Origin: Bradyrhizobium sp. CCGB12
GTDB lineage: Bacteria > Pseudomonadota > Alphaproteobacteria > Rhizobiales > Xanthobacteraceae
Direction: 5' to 3'
Assembly: GCF_024199845.1 (NCBI RefSeq)
Contig: NZ_JANADO010000001.1
Coordinates: 3,224,001 to 3,288,000 of the forward strand
Length of the DNA: 64,000 bases
Of the stretch, positions 1 through 8,052 are shown piece after piece; the stretch's first letter is position 1; the number at the start of each line of letters is the position of its first letter. A model generated the notes under the pieces. The model saw nothing but the letters and a program-made list of their open reading frames with translations, was not told where the DNA came from and made no database searches. The position numbers were made by a program, and so were the translations under genes.

Positions 1-444
1 GGCTCAGGCAAGCGCGCCAGCGACAGCCGCGTGCAGGAAATCACGGAGATCACGACGAGCCTGAAGGCGCTGGCGAAGGAGCTCAACGTCCCCGTGATCG
101 CGCTGTCGCAGCTCTCGCGTCAAGTCGAATCCCGCGACGACAAGCGGCCGCAGCTCTCCGACTTGCGTGAATCCGGATCAATCGAGCAGGACGCCGACGT
201 CGTGCTGTTCGTTTACCGCGAGGAATATTACCTCGCGATGAAGGAGCCCCGCCCGGGCACGCCTGAGCACGAGAAGTGGCAACTTGACATGAGTCTTGCG
301 CACGGAAAGGCCGAGGTCATCATCGGCAAGCAGCGCCACGGCCCGACTGGCACCGTCGATTTGGCGTTCGAAGCTTCGGTCACGCGGTTCGGCGACCTCG
401 CGCCTGACAGTCAGCTGCCGGCTCGCAGCGGCAACGACTACTGA
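1..444 (+). CDS. dnaB: Replicative DNA helicase DnaB, C-terminal part
   Basis: This is the 3' end of the hexameric replicative helicase that unwinds DNA ahead of the fork. The gene is open at the left edge, so only the last 147 residues are visible. They contain the late RecA-fold motifs: the VIALSQLSR segment, the [16 protein letters not shown] block that follows it in DnaB, and the GKQRHGPTG segment near the C-terminus. The Walker A region and N-terminal domain lie outside the window. The tail ends in NDY. alr starts 40 bases downstream, a neighbourhood common in alphaproteobacteria. Identification is by conserved motifs and is secure. Confidence 0.95.
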   Translation, partial: GSGKRASDSRVQEITEITTSLKALAKELNVPVIALSQLSRQVESRDDKRPQLSDLRESGSIEQDADVVLFVYREEYYLAMKEPRPGTPEHEKWQLDMSLAHGKAEVIIGKQRHGPTGTVDLAFEASVTRFGDLAPDSQLPARSGNDY

Positions 445-484
445 GTTCCTTGAACCGGACCTGCCTCTTGCGTAAAACGGCGCC

Positions 485-1768
485 ATGACAATGGCGTCCG
501 ACCCGAAAATGACCCCGCAATCCGGCCTTCTCTCCGCGGAGGCCAACCAGGCTGCCGCACTCGCTGCCTATGGCGGCGTGCTCACCGTCGATCTCGACGC
601 CATCATCGCCAATTGGCGCAAGCTCGAGAAGACGGCGGTGCCGGCCGAATGTTCTGCGGTGGTCAAGGCCGACGCCTATGGCTGCGGCGCCGCCGAGGTC
701 GCGCGTGCGCTGAGCAAGGCCGGCTGCAAGACCTTCTTCGTTGCGACCATCGAGGAGGCGCGCAAGGTGCGCGCGGCCGTGCCGGAGCCCACGATCTACG
801 TGCTCGGCGGCTACTTCCAGAACACCGGCGAGCACTATGCAAAGATCAACTGCCGACCGGTGATCGGCGATCTCAACGAGCTCGCCGAATGGGACGTGTT
901 CTGCCGCCGCACCGGCTGGAACGGCGGCGCCGCCGTTCACATCGATACCGGCATGAACCGGCTGGGCCTTACGCTTGCGGACGCGCAGGCCATCATCCCC
1001 CGCATCAATGCCGGCGATCACGGCATCACCCTGGTGATGAGCCACCTGGTCTCGGCCGAGCAACTCAACAGCCCGGTCAATGCACGACAGCTCGCTTCCT
1101 TCCGCGGCATCGCCAGCGAGTTCTCGGGCGTGCCGGCAGCGCTCGCCAACTCCTCCGGCATCTTCCTGGGCGCGCCCTTCCAGTTCGACCTGGTGCGGCC
1201 GGGGGCTGCGCTCTACGGTGTCAACCCGACGCCGGAGGCCGACAATCCGATGCAGCAGGTGGTCGACCTCAAAGCGCGCATCGTGCAGATCCGCAATGTC
1301 GAGCGCGGCGAGACCGTCGGCTATGGCGGCACCTGGACCGCACGGCGGCCGACCAAGCTCGCGATCATCGCGGTCGGCTATGCCGACGGCTACTTCCGCG
1401 CCGCCAGCTCCAATGACGGCACCCGCGGCGCCGAGGTCATCGTGGCCGGCAAGCGCTGCCCGGTCGCGGGCCGCGTCTCCATGGACCTGATCGCCATCGA
1501 CATCACCGACCTGCCGCCGAACGCCGTGCGGCGCGGCCACATGGTGACGCTGCTTGGCGAGGGCATCACCGTCGACGAGCTCGCGCATCATTTCGGCACG
1601 ATTGGCTACGAGGTGCTGACCAGCCTCGGCCACCGCTACGCCCGCGTCTACAGGGGCGGCAATGTGGAGGAGCCGCTGGCAAAGCCGGCTCCCACGCAGG
1701 CGGCCGAGCAACCTCCCTCACCGCCGCCGATCGAGCAGCCCGCGGCCCCGCCGCCGCTGCCGGGCTGA
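485..1768 (+). CDS. alr: Alanine racemase
   Basis: PLP enzyme interconverting L- and D-alanine for peptidoglycan. The 427-residue frame has the PLP lysine in AVVKADAYGCG (about residue 61), the substrate-binding HIDTGMNRLG segment (about 152), and the second catalytic tyrosine in ETVGYGGTW (about 280), so both acid-base residues are present. The N-terminal TIM barrel and C-terminal beta domain are complete. The protein is longer than the usual 360-390 residues: about 25 residues precede the barrel, and the last 30 or so form a proline/alanine-rich tail (QPPSPPPIEQPAAPPPLPG) outside the conserved fold. The start at 485 gives the longest plausible frame; ATGs at 491 and 509 are alternatives. 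Confidence 0.95.
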   Translation: MTMASDPKMTPQSGLLSAEANQAAALAAYGGVLTVDLDAIIANWRKLEKTAVPAECSAVVKADAYGCGAAEVARALSKAGCKTFFVATIEEARKVRAAVPEPTIYVLGGYFQNTGEHYAKINCRPVIGDLNELAEWDVFCRRTGWNGGAAVHIDTGMNRLGLTLADAQAIIPRINAGDHGITLVMSHLVSAEQLNSPVNARQLASFRGIASEFSGVPAALANSSGIFLGAPFQFDLVRPGAALYGVNPTPEADNPMQQVVDLKARIVQIRNVERGETVGYGGTWTARRPTKLAIIAVGYADGYFRAASSNDGTRGAEVIVAGKRCPVAGRVSMDLIAIDITDLPPNAVRRGHMVTLLGEGITVDELAHHFGTIGYEVLTSLGHRYARVYRGGNVEEPLAKPAPTQAAEQPPSPPPIEQPAAPPPLPG

Positions 1769-1780
1769 ACAACTCGCCGC

Positions 1781-1999
1781 TTACTTCTTCTTCCGATTAT
1801 CCAGCGCCGCCTTGCAGGTCGCGCTGAGCTGATCGCGCTTGGCGTTGAGACATGCGACGATGCCGCCGCCCGGCGCGATGCCGGCGCAGAATTTGTCATA
1901 GTCCGCCTTGCACGCACCGCGCGGATCGGACGATTGTGCCGCTGCGCCTCCGGAGAACGCGATGACGAGTGCGATGGCAACAAAGCTCAACTTGGACAT
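1781..1999 (-). CDS. Small secreted cysteine-rich repeat protein
   Basis: A 72-residue protein with a clear Sec signal peptide (MSKLSFVAIALVIAFSGGAAAQ) and a mature part of about 50 residues holding four cysteines: ACKADYDKFC, VACL and ATCKAAL. That spacing resembles the Cys-rich GLG1/PsiF-like repeat found in short periplasmic proteins of rhizobia; this family assignment is from memory. It ends in a basic RKKK tail. The frame stays open upstream, but the ATG at 1999 is chosen because the signal peptide begins there. It is convergent with alr and divergent from the nuclease gene at 2039, with about 40 bases between them for both promoters. Function is unknown. Confidence 0.75.
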   Translation of the reverse strand: MSKLSFVAIALVIAFSGGAAAQSSDPRGACKADYDKFCAGIAPGGGIVACLNAKRDQLSATCKAALDNRKKK

Positions 2000-2038
2000 T
2001 GTGTCTCCGGTAACGGAAGGCAGAAGCGTTAGCCCTAC

Positions 2039-2809
2039 ATGAAGATTGCGACATTCAACATCAACAACATCAATCGCCGCCTGCCCAATCTCCTGGCATG
2101 GCTGCGTGTGGCGAAGCCCGATGTCGTCGCGCTTCAGGAGTTGAAGGCAAGTGATGGCGAATTTCCGGCAGCCGCCATCGAAAAGGCCGGTTATCGCGCG
2201 GTGTGGTGTGGACAGAAGACCTGGAACGGCGTCGCCATCCTCGCCCGCAACGCCGAGCCTGTGCTGACGCGCGACCGGTTGCCGGGACGACCCGGAGATC
2301 ACGAGGCTCGCTACATCGAGGCCGCCGTGCGCGGTGTCATCGTCACCAGCATCTACCTGCCGAACGGCAATCCTCAGCCGGGGCCGAAATTCGACTACAA
2401 GCTCGACTGGTTCGCGCGGCTCAAGCGCCACGCCAAGACCTTCATCAAGCAGGACCTGCCGGTCGTGCTCGCCGGTGATTACAACGTCGCGCCTGATGAG
2501 ATCGACATCTACCCGACGCGCTCATGGGACAAGGATGCTCTGATCCAGCCGAAGAGCCGCGCGGCGTTTGCCTCGCTGGTCGCGCAGGGCTGGTGCGACG
2601 CGATCCGCGAGCAGCACCCGGAGCAGCGCATCTACACGTTCTGGGATTACAAGCGAAACCGCTGGCCGCGCGATGCGGGTCTGCGGCTCGATCATCTCCT
2701 GCTCAGCCCTGCCCTCGTCTCGCGCCTGGCGAAGGCCGGCGTCGACAAGAAGATCCGCGGCGAGGATGGCGCGAGCGACCACGCGCCGGCATGGGTGGTG
2801 CTGCGGTGA
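2039..2809 (+). CDS. xthA: Exodeoxyribonuclease III (ExoIII/AP endonuclease family)
   Basis: A 256-residue EEP-fold nuclease acting on apurinic sites and 3' ends in base-excision repair. The metal and catalytic residues are present in order: FNINNINRR at the N-terminus, LQELKASD with the metal-binding Glu, WNGVAIL, LAGDYNVAPDEID with the Asp-Asn pair, GLRLDHLLLS, and the terminal SDHAPAWVVL with the catalytic Asp-His. Length is typical of XthA. It is convergent with the GFA gene at 2814, whose stop lies only 4 bases beyond. The ATG at 2039 directly precedes the first conserved strand (MKIATFN). Confidence 0.93.
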   Translation: MKIATFNINNINRRLPNLLAWLRVAKPDVVALQELKASDGEFPAAAIEKAGYRAVWCGQKTWNGVAILARNAEPVLTRDRLPGRPGDHEARYIEAAVRGVIVTSIYLPNGNPQPGPKFDYKLDWFARLKRHAKTFIKQDLPVVLAGDYNVAPDEIDIYPTRSWDKDALIQPKSRAAFASLVAQGWCDAIREQHPEQRIYTFWDYKRNRWPRDAGLRLDHLLLSPALVSRLAKAGVDKKIRGEDGASDHAPAWVVLR

Positions 2810-2813
2810 CCTC

Positions 2814-3182
2814 TCACCACAAAGTCCGGCCGTCGATCACGTTCACCGGCACGGCCTCCAGGTCGAAATCGTCGAACAGGCGCGCATTCACGGCCACCTT
2901 GGGATTATCGAAATCGGGCTTGCCGGTCGACCAGTCCGGCGACTCCGAATAGGTGCCGCAGCCGCAACTCGCGCAGAAATGATGTTTGACGGTGCGGCTG
3001 CCCCAGAGATAGGTCGCGACGTTGTCGGCGGGCGACAGCAGGCGGAACTGCGCCGGCTTGTAATAGGCCCACAGCGCGCCTCGCTTGGCGCAGAGCGTGC
3101 ATGTGCAGCGCGTCAGGCCCGAAGGCGGCTCCGTCACCTCGAACACCTTCTCACCGCAATGACAGCTTGCCTCGATCGGCAT
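2814..3182 (-). CDS. GFA/CENP-V family zinc protein
   Basis: A 122-residue member of the family named after glutathione-dependent formaldehyde-activating enzyme. Zinc-binding cysteines occur in the family pattern: SCHCGEKVF near the N-terminus, CTCTLCAKRG (about 27-36), and FCASCGCGTYSE (about 69-80). Most bacterial members have no demonstrated substrate, so a formaldehyde-related role is only a family label. The start MPIEASCHCG places the first Cys pair at residues 7-9, as usual. It stands alone on the minus strand, tail to tail with xthA. Confidence 0.9.
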   Translation of the reverse strand: MPIEASCHCGEKVFEVTEPPSGLTRCTCTLCAKRGALWAYYKPAQFRLLSPADNVATYLWGSRTVKHHFCASCGCGTYSESPDWSTGKPDFDNPKVAVNARLFDDFDLEAVPVNVIDGRTLW

Positions 3183-3271
3183 GACCCACTCTCCGTTTTG
3201 TCAGGAGATGGTCGTAGCCGCTCCCTGCTGCCAACATGCTGTCAGCAGCGGGACGTCGAAACAAAAACATG

Positions 3272-3361
3272 AAAAACAACCCCATGCACAGTAGCCGACC
3301 CCTGTCCGGTCAATGGCTTACTGGTATTCCGAACTTCAAGTTGACCCGTCGGGCAAAACAC
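3272..3361. repeat. Dispersed intergenic repeat, copy A
   Basis: This segment carries two blocks that recur near 62.9 kb: an AACCCCATGCACAGTAGCC-type block (3275-3306) and a TTGACCCGTCGGGCAAAACAC-like block at its right end (3341-3361). The DNA between the blocks differs from the other copy. No gene fits the segment. The two ends appear conserved and the middle variable, as in a small non-autonomous element or structured intergenic repeat. Confidence 0.6.
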
Positions 3362-3413
3362 TGGCATGATGTCAGCCTCGAAGACTTCCACCTGCATCGT
3401 CGGCAGTGCGAGC

Positions 3414-4244
3414 TCAGGTCGCCCCTTCATCCGGAATATTGAGAACGGTGCCACAGGCCTTGCAATGCACGGCGTCGGCATCGTGCCTCTGAAGCCCGCA
3501 TGCCGGGCACGGAAATCGCACCTTGTGGGGACTGAGGAGCGCGCGGGCGAGATTGAAGAACAGAGTGACGCCAAAAATCATGATCACGACGGTGATCAGA
3601 CGACCGACCGTACCCGACAGGGTAATGTCGCCAAAGCCGGTCGTCGTCAGCGCCGTGACGGTGAAATACAGGGCATCGGCATAGTTCCTGATCTCGTCGT
3701 TGCGAAACTTCTGGGTCTCGTAGACGATCCCGGTCATGACGAAGATGAAAACGGCGAGGTTCGTGACGGCGAAGATGACTTCCTCGTTGCGACGAAAGAA
3801 CGGAGAATCGATCCGCAACCTCACCAGCATCTGGTAGTCACGAAGCAGCCCCAATGTCCGCAGGATCCGGAGAAAGCCGCCCGCCTCGCCCGCGAGTGGT
3901 GCCAGGAAGGATACGATCGCGACCATGTCGGCCCACGTCGCGAGCTGACTGAATTTTCGAAACGGATGCCGATCAACGAGGAGCCGCGCCGAGAAGTCAG
4001 CAAGCAGCATGACGCCAAACAGGACATCGAACGCTTCGATGATCTCACTGGGATGCAGGAACGAGGTTCCGATGATGAACAGCACCGTCACCAGATCGAA
4101 CGCGAGCAGCGCATAGCGGAAACGCACGCCGGTCGGCGTTGCGCCCTCGTAAAGGCGGCGGACGCTGCTTCTCAGGGACGTGAGGGTCACCGCATCATGA
4201 TCGCGGTTTGCACGGATGATTGCAACTCGGAAAGCGCGCTGCAA
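3414..4244 (-). CDS. Voltage-gated-type potassium channel with C-terminal zinc ribbon
   Basis: A 276-residue ion channel. Hydrophobic segments at about 45-65, 70-88 and 108-126 fit S1-S3 of a voltage-sensor domain, followed by an S4-like stretch with spaced arginines (RILRTLGLLRDYQMLVRLR). Then come S5, the pore loop with the selectivity filter TTTGFGDI (GFG instead of the common GYG) and S6. The last 40 residues are cytosolic and contain CPACG...CKACG, a four-cysteine zinc-ribbon signature, which is unusual for small K+ channels. A GTG start near 4190 (VTLTSLRSSVRRL) is an alternative that would remove about 19 residues. No operon partner. Confidence 0.85.
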   Translation of the reverse strand: MQRAFRVAIIRANRDHDAVTLTSLRSSVRRLYEGATPTGVRFRYALLAFDLVTVLFIIGTSFLHPSEIIEAFDVLFGVMLLADFSARLLVDRHPFRKFSQLATWADMVAIVSFLAPLAGEAGGFLRILRTLGLLRDYQMLVRLRIDSPFFRRNEEVIFAVTNLAVFIFVMTGIVYETQKFRNDEIRNYADALYFTVTALTTTGFGDITLSGTVGRLITVVIMIFGVTLFFNLARALLSPHKVRFPCPACGLQRHDADAVHCKACGTVLNIPDEGAT

Positions 4245-4856
4245 GATCTAGCCTAATCGCGTGGCCGCTCATGTTGGGTGACGAACGAAACGAACGTCTG
4301 CCATACCGACAGTCGGGGCAAGCCGCAGTGCATGATCTGGCGCGAGCGAGTTCGGCAGGACTGCGGCGGAAAGCCTTAAGCTTGTCGGTGCGGTGAAGGC
4401 AGTCCGTTGGCTTCCTGAGAGGAGCGTCCGCTGCGTTGAAGGGGCAGCCTGATGCCCTGAGTGGAGTGGACTGAAAACGACGACTCCCAAACGAAGCCCT
4501 CAATACTTCGCCACCAATGGGCCGACGCGATACACGTGCCGATGTCGGACTAGGCCGTGAACCCATAAACGCGCCGCGCTGACGCGTTGTCAGTGTCCGC
4601 CCGATAGCCCACGCATTGTTGCTATAGCAGCAAACCGACGCGAGGCCGGTCCCTCTCTGATGGCCTGCCATCCTGGAGTTTGGCGAACAACGCTGCAAAG
4701 TCCCTAGTCCGAGCCAATTCCAACATAGCTCGCGCAACAATCTTGCACCCTGATGAGATCAGCAGCAGACTCGTTACCCTGCAGTCGCGGGATGTCGCGA
4801 CCATTATGCGTTTCATTCTCTGATCGTACCATCGTAAAAAAGGGAGAATTGACACC
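4245..4856. other. Gene-poor stretch, probably decayed sequence
   Basis: 612 bases without a convincing gene. The open frames here have compositions unlike real proteins and no recognisable motif. The segment TAGGCCGTGAACCCATAAACG at 4551-4571 resembles TAGGCCATGTACCTATAAACG near 63638, so part may be an old dispersed intergenic repeat. The last 60 bases before 4857 form the leader of the next gene and contain a purine-rich ribosome-binding site (AAAAAAGGGAG). Confidence 0.4.
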
Positions 4857-6032
4857 ATGCCAGACAATTCCGAAAAAGGTCTCGATCGCCGCAACTTCTT
4901 GATTGCATCTATCGCCACCGCTGGAGCCTCGGCCGCCTTCGCTGTCAACGCTAACGCTGCTGGCGAAGCGCCGGCCGCGTCGGGGGGAACCGTCTATACC
5001 GGCGATGTGATCCAGGGGAAGAAGGTCATCAGCGCGCTGGACGTCAACGACCTTGAGCCCGGGCAGAAGCATCTCCTCTATTTTCAGGGCGTGCAGATGC
5101 CTACGGGTAAACACTGGAATGTGTCGGTGGTGGTCGCGAAGGGGGTAAGGCCAGGCAAGCGCGCCCTTCTGATCAGTGGTGTGCACGGCGACGAGATGAG
5201 CTCAATCCATACGGTCATGACCGTGATGAACCAGCTCGACCCCAAAAGTATGTCGGGCACGGTGATGGCGGTCACCGATGTGTCTCGCCCCGCCTTGGAA
5301 AGCATGCAGCGGCGATGGTCCAACGTGGGGTTGGGTGCCGACTTCGTAGACATGAACCGAGTATGGCCGGGAGACGAAAACGGCCTCACCCCAACCAGCC
5401 GACATGCGGGGTTGCTGTTCAATCGTCTGCTACGGCCGAACGCCGACTTCGCCATCGATTTCCACACCGGAGCCACCGGCTTTAGTGCCAGTGCCTTCAA
5501 TCTCGGCGATATGAATATTCCGCAGGTCAAGGCGATGCTGGAACTCTTTCCCGTTACCCAGATCTTCAATAATCCGGTGTATCCGGTTGTTCTCCATAAC
5601 GCTCTGATCGACGTGGGCATTCCTGCGTTCTGCTCAGAGATTGGCCCTGCTCGGGTACTCACTCCTGATATGATCGATCTGTTCGTTGAGGGTACGATGA
5701 ACGTACTCAAACACCACGGTATCGTATCCGGCCCGATGGGCAAAACCGGCAAGGACGTGACTGTTTTCATTGGCAACAGTGGCTTCCCGATTATTGCGAC
5801 CGAAGCCGGCTTCGTCGAGCCTCTGGTTAAGCTTCACGACAGGGTCAACCCTGGGCAGAAGGTCGCTATACAGCGCAACAGCTTTGGCGAGATTGTTGCC
5901 GAATATAAGAGCAGCGTCACGGGGGAAATCTTTGCACTGCGTACTGACATGACATCTGAGCCCGGCAATCCTCTGCTGTTTATTCTTTTCGAGAAGCCGA
6001 CGCGGGAGGGCATGGAGTCTTATCCCGAGTAG
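4857..6032 (+). CDS. Tat-exported succinylglutamate desuccinylase/aspartoacylase-like protein
   Basis: A 391-residue zinc carboxypeptidase-fold (M14, AstE/AspA-type) protein. A twin-arginine signal is clear (LDRRNFLIASIATAGASAAF, ending near VNANAAG). Zinc and substrate motifs follow: ISGVHGDEMSS with the zinc His and Glu, DFVDMNRVWPGD with the substrate-binding Arg, and DFAIDFHTGATG with the third zinc ligand. A C-terminal beta domain follows (about 300-380). Periplasmic export differs from the cytosolic AstE of arginine catabolism, so an N-acyl amino acid or amide hydrolase is inferred, substrate unknown. Codon use looks less GC-biased than in neighbouring genes, and an IS remnant follows, suggesting acquired DNA. 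Confidence 0.8.
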   Translation: MPDNSEKGLDRRNFLIASIATAGASAAFAVNANAAGEAPAASGGTVYTGDVIQGKKVISALDVNDLEPGQKHLLYFQGVQMPTGKHWNVSVVVAKGVRPGKRALLISGVHGDEMSSIHTVMTVMNQLDPKSMSGTVMAVTDVSRPALESMQRRWSNVGLGADFVDMNRVWPGDENGLTPTSRHAGLLFNRLLRPNADFAIDFHTGATGFSASAFNLGDMNIPQVKAMLELFPVTQIFNNPVYPVVLHNALIDVGIPAFCSEIGPARVLTPDMIDLFVEGTMNVLKHHGIVSGPMGKTGKDVTVFIGNSGFPIIATEAGFVEPLVKLHDRVNPGQKVAIQRNSFGEIVAEYKSSVTGEIFALRTDMTSEPGNPLLFILFEKPTREGMESYPE

Positions 6033-6258
6033 TTCGCCCGAGCACGTTCCAGAACGAATGTAACGCCTATGACCTCCCTTTCCCTGGCGACCGAGAAGCC
6101 CCAAACGAACTTTGCGCTCCTGCTCATCTGCGTCGATTTTGCATGTCCCCAGCATGTCAGGTAAGGGGGCAATCTCCAAAATGCCGATTGTCCGTCATGC
6201 TAATTGAAGGCCTCGTCTTTGGAGGTGATTCAAGCGTCCAAAACCGGGGCCTCGAATC

Positions 6259-7019
6259 ATGCGCTATGAACTCACAGACTTTGAATGGAGTGCCATCCGG
6301 TCGCTCCTTCCGAACAAGCCGCGTGGCATTCCCCATGTTGACGACCGGCGCGCGCTGAACGGGATCTTTTGGGTCTTACGCTCCGGTGCTCCGTGGCGCG
6401 ATCTGCCGGAATCCTACGGTCCCCGCACCACTTGCTATAATCGCTTCGTTCGTTGGCGACAGGCTGGCGTGTGGGATCGGATCATGGATGCACTGGCTGC
6501 CGGTCATGATGTGGCGATACGGATGATCGATACCTCCGTCGTGCGCGTGCACCAGCACAGGGCCTGCATCGCGGACAACGATCGCCAAGATATGGGTCGC
6601 TCGCGAGGGGGCCTGACGAGCAAGATTCACGCAGTAGTGGATACCAATGGCCTGCCGGTGCATCTCGCCCTCACGCCGGGTGAGGCGCACGACAAGCGGC
6701 TGTGTTCGGTTCTTCTCGGCGCATTGCATCCAAAATCGATGTTACTCGCGGATCGTGGCTATGACGCAGACTGGATCAGGGAATTGGCCCGCCAGCAAGT
6801 GCGTGGGCCAACATCCCGCCGAAGCGCAATCGCAAAGCCCCCGTCTGCTTCAGCCCGTATCTGTACCGCGCGCGCAACTTGGTCGAGCGGTTCTTCAACA
6901 AGATCAAGCAATGTCGGCGTATCGCAACCCGGTATGACAAGCTGGCAGCCAACTACCTGGCGTTTATCAAGCTCGCATCCATCCGCTTTTGGCTACCGGC
7001 TAATGAGTCCGCGCCCTAG
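6259..7019 (+). pseudogene. IS5-family transposase, frameshifted
   Basis: DDE transposase of the IS5/IS427-like group. The first frame encodes MRYELTDFEW...RGYDADWIRELARQQ and includes two catalytic aspartates (RMIDTSVVR and LLADRGYD). At 6799 the frame shifts: the third frame continues as WANIPPKRNRK...NLVERFFNKIKQCRR...ESAP to a TAG at 7017-7019, including the catalytic Glu (VERFF). Inserting one G near 6799 would give the expected QQGAWANIPP, so a one-base deletion is the simplest explanation. The site lacks the A-rich slippery string used for programmed frameshifting in this group. I could not find matching terminal inverted repeats, so the right end may be truncated. Confidence 0.85.
6259..7019 (+). 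mobile_element. IS5-family insertion sequence remnant (core only; ends unresolved)
   Basis: The transposase reading region marks an insertion sequence of the IS5 superfamily. Terminal inverted repeats and target duplications were searched for by eye on both sides and not recognised, so the coordinates are those of the transposase region. It sits between a Tat-exported hydrolase gene and a GntR-controlled operon. Confidence 0.6.
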
Positions 7020-7196
7020 TGGTCGTGATGGTGTTGACCAGCCTGCCCACGGCACGTGTGGTCCCGAAATCGACGAGGAGATCGTTGCGGTCCAGCTCTC
7101 GTAAGGGCCGCTTCACTGGCGCTGACCGCGAATGTTGGCAGGCCTGTCGCCTGAAAGCGGTTCGCCCATCTTCCCAGCCAACTTGACTCAAGCCTC

Positions 7197-7245
7197 TTGA
7201 CCTCTGCGCCTTGGTCATCATACTGGTCTGACCAAGATCAGACCA
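7197..7245 (+). promoter_or_regulatory. Promoter and GntR operator of the catabolic operon
   Basis: A perfect inverted repeat TGGTCTGA (7224-7231) / TCAGACCA (7238-7245) with a 6-base spacer lies 12 bases before the GntR start codon. Each arm belongs to a TGGTCTGACCA-like element, the TGGTnnnACCA pattern typical of FadR-subfamily operators. A sigma70-like pair (TTGACC at 7197-7202, CATACT at 7219-7224, 16-base spacing) abuts it, so a bound repressor would block transcription start. Autoregulation of the operon is inferred. Confidence 0.65.
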
Positions 7246-7256
7246 AAGAGACCGGG

Positions 7257-7997
7257 ATGGAACTCAAGCGGGTAGCCGAAGGCGAAAAAGGCTTCGAGAA
7301 GGTGTTCGCCTTCTTGCGCGAACGCCTGCTGGCGGGCTCGCTTAGGCCTGGCGACCGCCTGATCTCCGAGCGCGAGCTGGCGACCCTGCTCGGCGTCAGC
7401 CGGCCGATCGTGCGCGAGGCGCTGCGTGCCCTCACCGTGCTCGGCATCGTCGAGATCCGCGACCGCATCGGCACCGTGGTGACGCGGCCGGACGTCTCGG
7501 TGCTGAACGACTTCTTCACCTTCGCGCTCGCTCAGCAGGCGGACATGCTCGACGATGTCATGCAGGCGCGCGTCGCGATCGAATGCCAGGCGATCCGGCT
7601 CGCCTGCGAACGCGCCAACATCGCCGATTTCGAACGGCTCCAGCGCGCGCTGGCGAAGATCGGAGAGACCATCGACGAAGCGGACGCCGGGGGCATGGCC
7701 GACTTCGACTTCCATCGCGCCATCGTCGTCGCCTCGCATTCGGAGACGCTGACGGTGTTGCACAGCTCGATGGCGGGCCTTTTGACGCATTCGCATCGCA
7801 GCCGCCGCGAACTGGTGCAGGCTTTCCCTTCGATGAAGACCTATCTGATCGACGATCACCGCCGCATCTTCGAAGCTGTCATTGCGCGTGATCCGGAACG
7901 CGCGGATGCGACGCTGCGCAAGCATTTTGCCATCGGCGACGAATATCGGCGGCGTGCCGTGGTCGGCGACATCGACAAGACCAGCGCCTCAGGCTGA
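7257..7997 (+). CDS. GntR-family transcriptional regulator, FadR/FCD type
   Basis: A 246-residue repressor. The winged helix at about residues 15-80 includes LRPGDRLISERELATLLGVS and RPIVREALRALTVLGIVEI, the standard GntR DNA-recognition region. The all-helical FCD ligand-binding domain follows (about 100-225) with DFHRAIVVASHSETL and a downstream His (DDHRRIFEAV), which in this family usually bind a metal and a carboxylate ligand. The ATG at 7257 is chosen over an upstream TTG because it sits just behind the operator. It heads the operon 7257-12409 and probably responds to the imported substrate or a derivative. Confidence 0.9.
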   Translation: MELKRVAEGEKGFEKVFAFLRERLLAGSLRPGDRLISERELATLLGVSRPIVREALRALTVLGIVEIRDRIGTVVTRPDVSVLNDFFTFALAQQADMLDDVMQARVAIECQAIRLACERANIADFERLQRALAKIGETIDEADAGGMADFDFHRAIVVASHSETLTVLHSSMAGLLTHSHRSRRELVQAFPSMKTYLIDDHRRIFEAVIARDPERADATLRKHFAIGDEYRRRAVVGDIDKTSASG

Positions 7998-8052
7998 TTG
8001 CGGACAGGCCAGACGATCAAGACGCCAATCAACCAAGAAACGGACTGACAAC

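Noticed and set aside
380..1711. Long open frame on the minus strand opposite alr (443 codons)
   Set aside because: It is antisense to a certain gene, is rich in Arg/His/Asp as expected of the complement of high-GC codons, and has no family motif.
4195..4740. Minus-strand frame of 181 codons in the gene-poor stretch
   Set aside because: It overlaps the channel gene start, has no recognisable domain, and its residues look random (Ser/Arg/Pro-rich).
6796..6806. Programmed ribosomal frameshift in the IS transposase
   Set aside because: No A6G or similar slippery string is present at the junction; a single missing G explains the frame change better.
7000..7221. Minus-strand frame ending in DFGTTRAVGRLVNTI-like residues
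   Set aside because: Part looks protein-like and may be a gene remnant next to the IS, but it is short, has no recognisable family and overlaps the transposase end and the operon promoter.
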